From: Promethearchaeota archaeon
Lineage (GTDB): Archaea > Asgardarchaeota > Lokiarchaeia > Sigynarchaeales > SOKP01
NCBI GenBank assembly: GCA_004524515.1
Contig: SDNV01000146.1
Location: 1-6,561, forward strand
Reading direction: 5' to 3'
DNA: 6,561 nt
Each line of letters begins with the position of its first letter. Within the stretch, counting starts at the first letter, position 1. Positions 1-6,168 of this stretch are shown here, one piece after another. The position numbers and the translations under genes were made by a program. The notes under the pieces are model-generated. The model did no database searches, was not told the origin of the DNA, and saw nothing but the letters and a program-made list of their open reading frames with translations.

Positions 1-1392
1 CAGCTTGGGCCAAATTTGATCGAATTGTGAGTTATAATTGAAATACGCCATATCCAATTTTTTATTTGCTATTCTAATCGCTTTTTCAAATTTTATGTGA
101 AATTTTCCTATATTTGCTGTGCCCAGAAGGATTAAATCTTGATCATTTTTTTTCTTATCTTCAATAAAAACAAAGTTGTCAGCCCATTTGATAAATCCAA
201 ATGGTCGATATAAGATAATCATATCATTAAAAGTAGAGGCTAAGTTTTTATAGTTAGAGCATACATTATTTATAAGTGTCATATCCAAAGTAATTGGGAA
301 AACATAGGCAGGAAATTTTTTAATTCTATCTTGTTGAATAGTGACGATCTTCATTTTTTCTAAGTTTAAAATATTAGAATCATCCTCTGAATCTAAAATT
401 TTGATTGATATATTTGAATTATGAGTTTTTTTTGAGAGAGAAATAATTATTGGATAAATAGCCGTATTTCTAAATACAGAAAGGGAAGAAATGTCATAGA
501 TTTCTAAGATTTGGGATTCGTTTGTCAATTTTTTTCGTATTTTTTTCCCATAATCAGCTGCTAAGAATTTATTCGTGATAATAAATGATAAATATCCAAA
601 GCGGGGATTAAGAATATCTAATGACTTTTCAGCAAAAAGGATTGATAAATCATATAACCCATAAGCAGTATTGAATTTTTTTAGTTTTTTTTTGTAATCT
701 ATATTTCTCATTTTCTTATTTTCCACATACGGAGGATTTCCCAGAATGATATTAAATTCTTTTGAATTATATTCTAATAAAAAATCTTGATTGCAAATAT
801 TTAATTCTAAATTCAACTGTTTGGAGATCTTGCTGATTTCTTTCCCGATGTTCTTAATCTTTATCTCCATTTTCGATTTTTTTCCTAAATCCTTAACGTA
901 CCACTCGAATAATCTTATTTTTGAAATTGAAAAAGCAAATTTATCAATCTCAACCCCAAAAATGTTATTTTTAAGTATAAGTTCTTTCAGATCTTTATTG
1001 GAATATTCAGGTTTCAATATTTTAAATAATTTTAATAAATTTTCCGCAATTGTAATTAAAAAACTTCCAGATCCGCAACTAGGGTCTAAAATCCTTAAGG
1101 ACGAGGTTTGTTCCCATATTCCTCTTTTATTTTTATCTTTCAGAGAGGCTAATATTTGTAATAATTCATTAAATGATAGTGATTTTTCATATTTCCCTAT
1201 AAGGAGTTCGTTTAAAATATCAACTAAATAAAATTTTAAGATATTTTTAGTTAAAAAATCTGCAAGATTTAATGGAGTATATACAATACCGTTTTGTTGC
1301 CGTTTAAATCGAGAACTATAATTATTTTTTTCTAAAATTTCTAAAATTTCTTCAATTTGGTACGATTTATCGGGTTTTAATGTATCTTTCAT
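1..1392 (-). CDS. Adenine-specific DNA methyltransferase, Eco57I/TaqI-like (C-terminus beyond window)
   Basis: This is a DNA N6-adenine methyltransferase that would transfer a methyl group from SAM to adenine in a specific DNA site. The frame is open from ATG at 1392 to base 1, 464 codons with no stop, so the C-terminus lies outside. The start is fixed: the codon before it is an in-frame TAA. Motifs run in the order of gamma-class enzymes: VYTP near residues 37-40 (motif X), ILDPSCGSGSF at 101-111 (SAM-binding motif I), GVEID at 146-150 (motif II), and NPPY at 219-222 (catalytic motif IV). Residues after about 330 should be the start of the target-recognition part, which I recognise only by position. 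There is no room for an N-terminal nuclease before motif X, unlike classical type IIG fusions. It could be the modification enzyme of a restriction system, a defence-system methylase or a solitary one. Its base composition is very AT-rich, more so than the por genes. Family is firm; role is inferred. Confidence 0.92.
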   Translation of the reverse strand, partial: MKDTLKPDKSYQIEEILEILEKNNYSSRFKRQQNGIVYTPLNLADFLTKNILKFYLVDILNELLIGKYEKSLSFNELLQILASLKDKNKRGIWEQTSSLRILDPSCGSGSFLITIAENLLKLFKILKPEYSNKDLKELILKNNIFGVEIDKFAFSISKIRLFEWYVKDLGKKSKMEIKIKNIGKEISKISKQLNLELNICNQDFLLEYNSKEFNIILGNPPYVENKKMRNIDYKKKLKKFNTAYGLYDLSILFAEKSLDILNPRFGYLSFIITNKFLAADYGKKIRKKLTNESQILEIYDISSLSVFRNTAIYPIIISLSKKTHNSNISIKILDSEDDSNILNLEKMKIVTIQQDRIKKFPAYVFPITLDMTLINNVCSNYKNLASTFNDMIILYRPFGFIKWADNFVFIEDKKKNDQDLILLGTANIGKFHIKFEKAIRIANKKLDMAYFNYNSQFDQIWPKL

Positions 1393-1421
1393 TTATCAAT
1401 CTAAGATAAAACGATTAATTA

Positions 1422-1446
1422 TTAACTATTTATATTAAATAACTAA
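1422..1446. promoter_or_regulatory. Putative bidirectional promoter with imperfect palindrome
   Basis: The 93-bp gap between the divergent DNA methyltransferase (ATG 1392) and phosphatase (ATG 1486) holds an imperfect inverted repeat, TTAACTATTTA then TAAATAACTAA around a 3-bp centre, with 9 of 11 positions pairing. Both halves read as archaeal TATA-like elements (TTTATATT rightward, TTTAATATAAAT leftward). Their distance to the two start codons, about 42 and 52 bases from the centre, would allow short leaders in both directions. In DNA this AT-rich such symmetry may be chance. Confidence 0.35.
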
Positions 1447-1485
1447 CTAAAAATAATGTAATAAAATATTATATCTTTATTTGAA

Positions 1486-2388
1486 ATGGTTGATCAAACC
1501 TTCCTTCAATACCTAATTGAGAACCCCAAAAAGATCTCTGAATTAGAGTTCTCTCAAATTGAAGAGATTTTTGACAAAGCACAACAGATCGTTTCGAACG
1601 AACAAATTATATTAGATTTAAATATAAAAGATAATAATGAATTTTCTTACGTTATTGGAGACATACACGGTAATTTAAGTTCCTTACTTTATTTTATCGA
1701 AAAAATAGAGAAATATCGACCAAATTTCGTGCTTTTTCTTGGAGATATTGTTGATCGGGGAGAATATCAATTAGAATGTCTAATCTTAATTCTCGCATTG
1801 AAAATTCTATCGCCCGATCGTATATTTATAATTAGAGGAAATCATGAAAGTATAGAAATAAATAAAGCTTATGGATTTTATCACGAATTTACTCAGAGAT
1901 TTTTTACTGAGGAAGATTTTAATAAGGTCTTATCATTATATGATGTTTTTCCAATCTGCGCTAAAATAAATAACTCAATTTTATGCGTACATGGAGGAAT
2001 CCCAAAAGATTTTTCAATATTAAAGAAGATCGAGAATAAAATAACTAGTGAATTAAATGTTATATCTAAAGAAGATCGCGATAATCTGTTTCAAATTTTA
2101 TGGAATGATCCTAAAGAAGGATTAAAAGGATTTTCTCATAGTTATAGGGGAAAAGGGATTTATTTCTTCGGAGAAGATGTATTTAATAATTTCTTAGAAG
2201 TCAACGATCTTAACTTCTTAATTAGATCTCACGAATGCTTTCCAGAAGGTTTTAGATGGTTTTTTAATAAGAGATTGTTATCAATTTTCTCATCGGCGGG
2301 ATATAGAGGAGCTAATCCTGCTTCATTTGCAATTATAAAAGGCGATCAAATTTTTCCAGAAAATACTTTCAATTTAAAAAGATTATAG
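1486..2388 (+). CDS. PPP-family Ser/Thr protein phosphatase, eukaryote-like (PP1/PP2A/PP5 type)
   Basis: This is a two-metal phosphoesterase of the PPP superfamily, expected to dephosphorylate Ser/Thr in proteins in the cytoplasm. The full metal-site set is visible in order: GDIHG (58-62; D59, H61), GDIVDRG (86-92; D87, D90, R91), RGNHE (117-121; N119, catalytic H120), VHGG (168-171; H169), and RSHE (247-250; H249). Motifs typical of the eukaryotic catalytic domain are also present: LWNDP (205-209, compare LLWSDP), YRGKGIYFFG (220-229, with R221 equivalent to the phosphate-binding arginine of PP1) and SSAGY (269-273, in place of SAPNY). These make an ApaH or lambda-type enzyme unlikely. At 300 aa it is a bare catalytic domain plus a 50-residue helical N-terminus; no regulatory domain is seen. 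It stands alone and diverges from the DNA methyltransferase. There is no Shine-Dalgarno sequence before ATG 1486, so translation from a short leader is likely. Family assignment is firm; substrates are unknown. Confidence 0.93.
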   Translation: MVDQTFLQYLIENPKKISELEFSQIEEIFDKAQQIVSNEQIILDLNIKDNNEFSYVIGDIHGNLSSLLYFIEKIEKYRPNFVLFLGDIVDRGEYQLECLILILALKILSPDRIFIIRGNHESIEINKAYGFYHEFTQRFFTEEDFNKVLSLYDVFPICAKINNSILCVHGGIPKDFSILKKIENKITSELNVISKEDRDNLFQILWNDPKEGLKGFSHSYRGKGIYFFGEDVFNNFLEVNDLNFLIRSHECFPEGFRWFFNKRLLSIFSSAGYRGANPASFAIIKGDQIFPENTFNLKRL

Positions 2389-2394
2389 AAATCT

Positions 2395-2419
2395 TTCTAA
2401 AAATTAGCTCATTTTAGAA
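2395..2419. terminator. Weak hairpin between convergent genes
   Basis: An 8-bp perfect inverted repeat, TTCTAAAA and TTTTAGAA, surrounds a 9-base loop and starts 7 bases after the phosphatase stop. It has only one G-C pair per eight, so the stem is weak. The position between converging genes suits a transcript-end element for either gene, but archaeal termination relies mainly on U-tracts, so this is a tentative call. Confidence 0.3.
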
Positions 2420-2479
2420 TCTGGAGAGAAGGTTTTTCCAACATTTATATGTCAAAAGGTTCCATATTCTATTTGTTAG

Positions 2480-2499
2480 TTTCATTTTGAAATTTTTTC
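2480..2499 (+). terminator. T-rich tract, possible archaeal terminator for the phosphatase
   Basis: A T-rich run including TTTT and TTTTTT blocks lies about 90 bases beyond the phosphatase stop, just before the end of the converging Sm-like gene. Archaeal RNA polymerase terminates at such U-tracts. No strong hairpin is adjacent. The assignment rests on position and composition only. Confidence 0.3.
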
Positions 2500-2511
2500 A
2501 TCGCATTATTT

Positions 2512-2766
2512 TCACATTAATTCCGAAGCATCCGGTTTAATGAATAACAAATTATTTCCGCGAATGAAAATTTCATTATATTTAGCCACTGGCGCAGAAT
2601 CCATAATTTCAACAGCATCTTCTAAGATCATGTTCATATATGCATCAATTTCTTTTAATAACCCTTTATACTCCGTTCCATCTTTAAGACGCAACATTAT
2701 AGTAGAATTTTGAGCCGCTTGAAGAATATGTAATGGGTTTTTTGACCGTTGGTTATTTTTTTCCAT
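2512..2766 (-). CDS. lsm: Sm-like archaeal RNA-binding protein (SmAP/LSm)
   Basis: This is a small Sm-fold protein expected to assemble into a ring (usually a heptamer) that binds U-rich single-stranded RNA and acts in RNA metabolism. The Sm1 motif covers roughly residues 22-53, with LRLKDGTEYKG (25-35) followed by DAYMNM (41-46); D41 and N45 match the uridine-binding positions. The Sm2 motif IFIRGNN (66-72) contains the conserved R69-G70-N71. At 84 aa it has the usual length, with a short charged N-terminal tail before the first helix (about 12-20). ATG 2766 is the only plausible start: an in-frame TGA lies three codons upstream (2773-2775). No L37e ribosomal gene follows, although that pairing is common in other archaea. 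The gene stands alone between two oppositely oriented neighbours, so it should have its own promoter in the 2767-2889 gap. Confidence 0.95.
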   Translation of the reverse strand: MEKNNQRSKNPLHILQAAQNSTIMLRLKDGTEYKGLLKEIDAYMNMILEDAVEIMDSAPVAKYNEIFIRGNNLLFIKPDASELM

Positions 2767-2836
2767 AATAAATCAATTAAATCTAGTAATTAATATTAAA
2801 AACAATATCTTAAAGATAAACTTTTTTGAATTAAAA

Positions 2837-2856
2837 CCTTATTATCAGTTATAAGG
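2837..2856. promoter_or_regulatory. Palindrome in the divergent lsm/methyltransferase promoter region
   Basis: CCTTAT (2837-2842) and ATAAGG (2851-2856) form a perfect 6-bp inverted repeat with an 8-base spacer; one further pair in the spacer also matches. The right half, TTATAAGG, lies 34-41 bases upstream of the TTG start of the methyltransferase, where an archaeal TATA box would sit. The repeat could therefore be an operator overlapping that promoter. There is no independent evidence that a regulator binds. Confidence 0.3.
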
Positions 2857-2889
2857 CTACTTAAAAGAAATTTGTAAAAATTTGAAGAT

Positions 2890-3465
2890 TTGACAACTGA
2901 TAAAAAAAAATCCATTATAGATAAATATAACGCCTCTTCTCAATCTTATGATGCAAGGTATAATATAATCCAAAGAGAAAAATTTGAGTTTGTTTTAAAC
3001 CAATTTAATTTCTCTAAAAAGTTAGTGTTAGATGCGGGTTGTGGAACAGGACTCTTATACGATTTTATATCTATTAATAAGTCTAAACAACGAGCACAAT
3101 TTTTATCTCTCGACATTTCTTGGGGAATGTTAATAGAGTTGAAAAATAAACAGAGATTAGTGAAAAAAAAAGTTTTCATTTTACCTATATTATCAGATAT
3201 CGAACACATGCCAATAAGAAATAATATCTTTGATGCGATTGTTTCATTTACTTCATTTCAAAACTTATCAAAAATAAAGAAAGGCTTTTTAGAGGTAGTA
3301 AGAGTTTCTAAACCAAGAGCAGAAATAATCTTATCAATTTTAAAGAAGGATAAACGCATAAATTTATTTATTTCATTCATTAAGCCTTTTTTTAGTGAAT
3401 TTAGAAAACTAAACAATAAAAATTTAGAGGATATCATTATATATGGAATATTATTAAAAGATTGA
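2890..3465 (+). CDS. Class I SAM-dependent methyltransferase (Methyltransf_11/UbiE-like)
   Basis: This is a small soluble methyltransferase with the Rossmann-type SAM fold; the substrate cannot be told. Visible motifs: VLDAGCGTGL (46-55, SAM-binding motif I), SLDIS (73-77; D75 as the acidic residue contacting the SAM ribose), SDIEHMP (102-108, motif III) and FDAIVSF (114-120, motif IV). A helix and strand typical of Methyltransf_11 proteins follow (LEVVRVSKPRAEIILSI, 134-150). At 191 aa it is on the short side, with a brief basic C-terminal tail. TTG 2890 is the only usable start: an in-frame TAA lies at 2875-2877, there is no ATG between, and the next internal Met (residue 80) is already past motif I. 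The codon is weak and no strong ribosome-binding site precedes it, so expression may be low. Its stop is 7 bp from that of the converging rio2 gene. Confidence 0.88.
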   Translation: MTTDKKKSIIDKYNASSQSYDARYNIIQREKFEFVLNQFNFSKKLVLDAGCGTGLLYDFISINKSKQRAQFLSLDISWGMLIELKNKQRLVKKKVFILPILSDIEHMPIRNNIFDAIVSFTSFQNLSKIKKGFLEVVRVSKPRAEIILSILKKDKRINLFISFIKPFFSEFRKLNNKNLEDIIIYGILLKD

Positions 3466-3472
3466 AGTCGGT

Positions 3473-4351
3473 TCACTTGTAAAAACTTTTTATGATATCA
3501 TCAACGTTACTATATAGATTAAATTTTTTCTCGAAATAATTACATAAATTTGCTATATCTCTTTCTAAAATAGATTTAGCATTAGGATGATCACTATGAA
3601 TAGATTGAAGCCAATCAATTATAAGAATATTTCCTTTTTCATCAAGAACGATGTTAAATTCTCCTAAATCTCCATGTATAAGCTGGGCGTTTTGGAATAT
3701 CTTTTTCACTTGTTTCAATATTTTGTTAAAAATTTTTTTTGGATTATGGATCTCTTTAAAATAAATTAATTCTTTTCCCCTTAAGTAATTCATAACAATC
3801 ATATGCCTATTGTAGGCTATAGGTTTTGGAGTGTCCAATTTGAGTTTATAAATTTCTTCTAATGCTTCGAATTCTTTTTTTGCAGCTAATCTATTTACAT
3901 AAAGCCAAGATATATGTCCCCTATCCCCAATAATATCCCTTAAATTTTTTATATTTTTAAAACTTGTTCTACCCATTCGATAAACTTTTAATGCAAAGAT
4001 ATTTTCATTATTATCCATACAACTATAAACATCAGACTCTTTTCCTTTACCTATAAGTGGTCCTAATTGACTAATGATATTCATCTCCACGAGTGAATGA
4101 AGAGCTAAAATATCATAACCAATAGAATTAAGAGTATAAGCTGTTTCATATGAAGAGGAATCTCTAATTATTAAATCAAATTTGTGAACTTTTTTCAATC
4201 GAAATAAAGTCTCTTCCATTGGATATCGCGCATAAAACTTGATATTATTGATTGTGACATATTCAGATCTTTTCATACCCAGTTCAATTGCCATTAAAAT
4301 CCGGAGATCTTCCTTTTGCAGTTCTGTTAATAGTTTGGCAGCTTCAGCCAT
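3473..4351 (-). CDS. rio2: RIO2-family atypical protein kinase/ATPase
   Basis: This is a RIO2 kinase, which in archaea and eukaryotes acts on the pre-40S/30S ribosomal particle during small-subunit maturation. An N-terminal winged-helix region (about 1-90), diagnostic of RIO2 rather than RIO1, is followed by the kinase fold. Kinase features: P-loop GKGKESDVY (101-109), ATP-binding lysine K122 in FALKVYR, the RIO2-typical GRTSFKNIKNLRD (127-139), hinge VMNYLRGKEL (186-195), catalytic loop HGDLGEFN (226-233; D228, N233) and metal-binding D246 in IIDWLQ. The following DHPNAKSILERD (254-265) matches RIO2 sequences. The length, 292 aa, is normal for the archaeal form. IIDWLQ differs from the commoner IDFPQ/IDWPQ. 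ATG 4351 is preceded by an in-frame TAA nine codons upstream with no other start between. It lies 59 bp after the gelsolin-like gene on the same strand and may be partly co-transcribed with it. Confidence 0.95.
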   Translation of the reverse strand: MAEAAKLLTELQKEDLRILMAIELGMKRSEYVTINNIKFYARYPMEETLFRLKKVHKFDLIIRDSSSYETAYTLNSIGYDILALHSLVEMNIISQLGPLIGKGKESDVYSCMDNNENIFALKVYRMGRTSFKNIKNLRDIIGDRGHISWLYVNRLAAKKEFEALEEIYKLKLDTPKPIAYNRHMIVMNYLRGKELIYFKEIHNPKKIFNKILKQVKKIFQNAQLIHGDLGEFNIVLDEKGNILIIDWLQSIHSDHPNAKSILERDIANLCNYFEKKFNLYSNVDDIIKSFYK

Positions 4352-4382
4352 ACTATTAATTTCTAATTTTCTAATTTAAAAA

Positions 4383-4395
4383 ATTTATTATAAGG
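4383..4395 (-). promoter_or_regulatory. rio2: TATA-like element upstream of rio2
   Basis: On the minus strand CCTTATAATAAAT lies about 32-44 bases before ATG 4351, a suitable distance for an archaeal TATA box driving a short-leader transcript. Its first eight bases, CCTTATAA, also occur on the minus strand at 2849-2856 upstream of the Sm-like gene. Weak evidence; AT-rich DNA gives many such matches. Confidence 0.35.
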
Positions 4396-4410
4396 TCAAA
4401 ATCATGTATT

Positions 4411-5190
4411 TTAGAAAATAAATTGCTTATAAGTCTTAAAAAAAAACATTACTTTAATGAATGAAGGAAATATAAATAATAACGTGGAGAATGATAATAA
4501 CAAAAGAAAAAGAATCAGATCACTCGTTTTAATTAGGTAAGTTAAAGAATCAGATCCTGACTGAAACAAGAAAAGAAAAATACCTTGTTGTAAATAGAGA
4601 ATCATGCTAATGCTAATAATTAATCCAGCTAAAGAAATGACAATTGCTTGTACATCATATTCATAAATACTTATAGCAAAAAGAATGCTGAGGAAACTTA
4701 TTATCACTACAAGTAAAACTTTTGAAATGTTCAACCAGTACATGTAAGTAGTAGCCGAAATCATAAAATTTAGGCTTGACATTGGCCAATATATTGCACT
4801 CCAAAGAGAGATTAAATATATTATAAACAAGGTTAATGCAACCAATGAAAGGAAGAAATAACTCCGAATAGTTATAAAATGAGTAAATTCGTATTTTTCT
4901 AAGTTTTCTTCTCTCTTAACAGATTCCAAAAGAAGATCTAATCTATTTTTAATTTGAGGAGGCACGTGTTTATTTAGAACAATGATTTCAATATCATGAA
5001 AAGTAGATATCAGTTCATTTAAGGATTTTATTCCCTTTTCTAAAGCGTTTTTAGTGCTTTTTGGTCCTTTCCATAAATATATTTTACTGAAATTGTCATC
5101 TAATATTGCACAAATATCATGAAAAAGCAGTTCATGCTCTTCTTCAATCCAAGTATTATTGATAGCGTTATATATATATGTTCGAAGCAT
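4411..5190 (-). CDS. Gelsolin-like domain protein with about four C-terminal transmembrane helices
   Basis: I infer a membrane protein with a cytosolic gelsolin-like head. Residues 1-90 fit one gelsolin repeat: an opening strand (TYIYNAINNTWIEEE, 4-18), then HDICAILDD (24-32, compare the GDxxxLDD core), SKIYLWKG (35-42, the hallmark IYxWxG strand), a long helix (about 44-64), the strand IEIIVLN (67-73) and a final helix (80-92). A charged linker leads to hydrophobic segments at about 111-134, 155-176, 181-208 and 222-250, which look like four transmembrane helices; the 222-250 segment is long and may be more than one. No signal peptide is seen, so the head should face the cytoplasm. Gelsolin-domain proteins that act on actin are known from Asgard archaea; this membrane fusion is not a form I can name. 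The start is fixed, since an in-frame TAA directly precedes ATG 5190. It sits between porB and rio2 on the same strand. The membrane part is clear; the gelsolin call needs a profile or structure check. Confidence 0.72.
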   Translation of the reverse strand: MLRTYIYNAINNTWIEEEHELLFHDICAILDDNFSKIYLWKGPKSTKNALEKGIKSLNELISTFHDIEIIVLNKHVPPQIKNRLDLLLESVKREENLEKYEFTHFITIRSYFFLSLVALTLFIIYLISLWSAIYWPMSSLNFMISATTYMYWLNISKVLLVVIISFLSILFAISIYEYDVQAIVISLAGLIISISMILYLQQGIFLFLFQSGSDSLTYLIKTSDLILFLLLLSFSTLLFIFPSFIKVMFFFKTYKQFIF

Positions 5191-5213
5191 TTAAATCAAG
5201 ATAAGTAGTAATA

Positions 5214-5228
5214 AATCATATAATTTTT
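5214..5228 (-). promoter_or_regulatory. Possible TATA box of the gelsolin-like gene
   Basis: Minus-strand GAAAAATTATATGAT lies about 24-38 bases before ATG 5190 in the 78-bp gap after porB. This spacing would give a leaderless or nearly leaderless transcript, in line with the lack of a ribosome-binding site there. The gap otherwise holds nothing recognisable. Confidence 0.3.
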
Positions 5229-5268
5229 CAATAATTTTAGTCTTTTTCTATAAATAAGATTGAAATAA

Positions 5269-6165
5269 TTAAATATTCATTCTTTGTTCAATTTCAGCCC
5301 ATAGATTATTAATGTAGGATTTATAGTTATTGATATCATCTTCAGTGATAGATTTAAACCTTTTTTGTGCTTTTAAATAATCTTCAATCGGTTTTCGCTT
5401 ATCTTGATTTAGAAATCGCTTGCTGTCTTTTGATAGGTTAAATTTACCATCAATTACTTCATATAATGGCCAAAATCCTGTTTGCACAGCTAGTCTCCCT
5501 ATTTCTATCGATTTAGAGGGATCATAACCCCAACCAGGAGGACAAGGTGCTAATATGTGAATGTATTTCGGACCCACAATTGATTTTGCTTTAGTAAACT
5601 TCTCATATAAATCTAAAGGAAATGCTGAGATTGCAGTCGCTATGTAGGGAATTCCATGAGCTTCCAAAATTTTTGGCATGTTCTTTTTGTATCCTGTTTT
5701 GCCATCGGGTGTTGTGGTAGTAAAAGCTCCAGGTGGGGTACTTCCACTTCTTTGAACTCCAGTATTCATGTATGCTTCGTTATCATAACAAGCAAAAATA
5801 AAGTCTGTCCCTCTCTCAACTGCACCGCTTAGGCTTTGAATTCCAATATCTACTGTTCCTCCATCACCTGCAAAAGCGACAACGTTGATATCTTTTTCCA
5901 ATCCTTTATCTTCAAGGGATGCTACAATGCCTGAAGCAGATGCTCCCGTAGTTGCGAAGGGAGTATGAAGTACTGAAACCTTTGTAGTACAAAATCCTTG
6001 CATTCCATGAAGGACTGTGAGACAGCTAGCAGGTACAGTTATGATTGTTTTTGGTCCTAAAGCTTTTAACGCAATTCTATAAATTAAAGCCATGGAACAG
6101 CCAGCACATGCTCGAGTACCTGGATAAATAAATTCTTCCTCGGGTATATCCATTACATTTACCAT
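5269..6165 (-). CDS. porB: Pyruvate (2-oxoacid):ferredoxin oxidoreductase, beta subunit
   Basis: This is the thiamine-pyrophosphate-binding subunit of pyruvate:ferredoxin oxidoreductase, which with the alpha subunit decarboxylates pyruvate to acetyl-CoA and CO2 (or runs in reverse for CO2 fixation) with ferredoxin as carrier. TPP/Mg motif: GDGGT (100-104) followed by DNEAYMNTGVQRSGSTP (128-144), the signature of pyruvate-type beta subunits. Cysteines C20 and C23 (CAGC), C48 (ASCL) and C208 (PCPPGW) match the ligands of the beta-subunit 4Fe-4S cluster. The length, 298 aa, is normal. ATG 6165 is preferred over the internal ATG 6153 because GGTGA lies 7 bases before it. It begins 3 bp after porA, a clear operon. 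The C-terminal 40 residues are charged and helical. Another 2-oxoacid cannot be ruled out, but the YMNTGxQRSxSTP pattern favours pyruvate. Confidence 0.96.
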   Translation of the reverse strand: MVNVMDIPEEEFIYPGTRACAGCSMALIYRIALKALGPKTIITVPASCLTVLHGMQGFCTTKVSVLHTPFATTGASASGIVASLEDKGLEKDINVVAFAGDGGTVDIGIQSLSGAVERGTDFIFACYDNEAYMNTGVQRSGSTPPGAFTTTTPDGKTGYKKNMPKILEAHGIPYIATAISAFPLDLYEKFTKAKSIVGPKYIHILAPCPPGWGYDPSKSIEIGRLAVQTGFWPLYEVIDGKFNLSKDSKRFLNQDKRKPIEDYLKAQKRFKSITEDDINNYKSYINNLWAEIEQRMNI

Positions 6166-6168
6166 TTT

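Noticed and set aside
791..1231. 146-codon plus-strand open frame
   Set aside because: It lies wholly antisense to the DNA methyltransferase, whose motifs I and II fall in this stretch; its translation shows no domain and is rich in Phe, Ile and Ser as expected from an AT-rich antisense frame.
1393..1485. Small RNA or tRNA in the intergenic gaps
   Set aside because: All gaps are 123 bp or shorter, very AT-rich and without a cloverleaf, T-loop motif or GC-rich stem; the same holds for the gaps at 2389-2511, 2767-2889 and 5191-5268.
1486..2388. ApaH-type diadenosine tetraphosphatase
   Set aside because: The C-terminal LWNDP, RGKGIYFFG and RSHE/SSAGY motifs belong to eukaryote-like PPP protein phosphatases rather than ApaH.
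2946..3209. 87-codon minus-strand open frame
   Set aside because: It is antisense to the SAM methyltransferase across motif I; no recognisable domain.
3258..3476. 72-codon minus-strand open frame
   Set aside because: It is antisense to the methyltransferase C-terminus; no recognisable domain or promoter.
6151..6153. Internal ATG as the porB start
   Set aside because: ATG 6165 has a GGTGA site at proper spacing and sits 3 bp after porA; the internal ATG lacks one.
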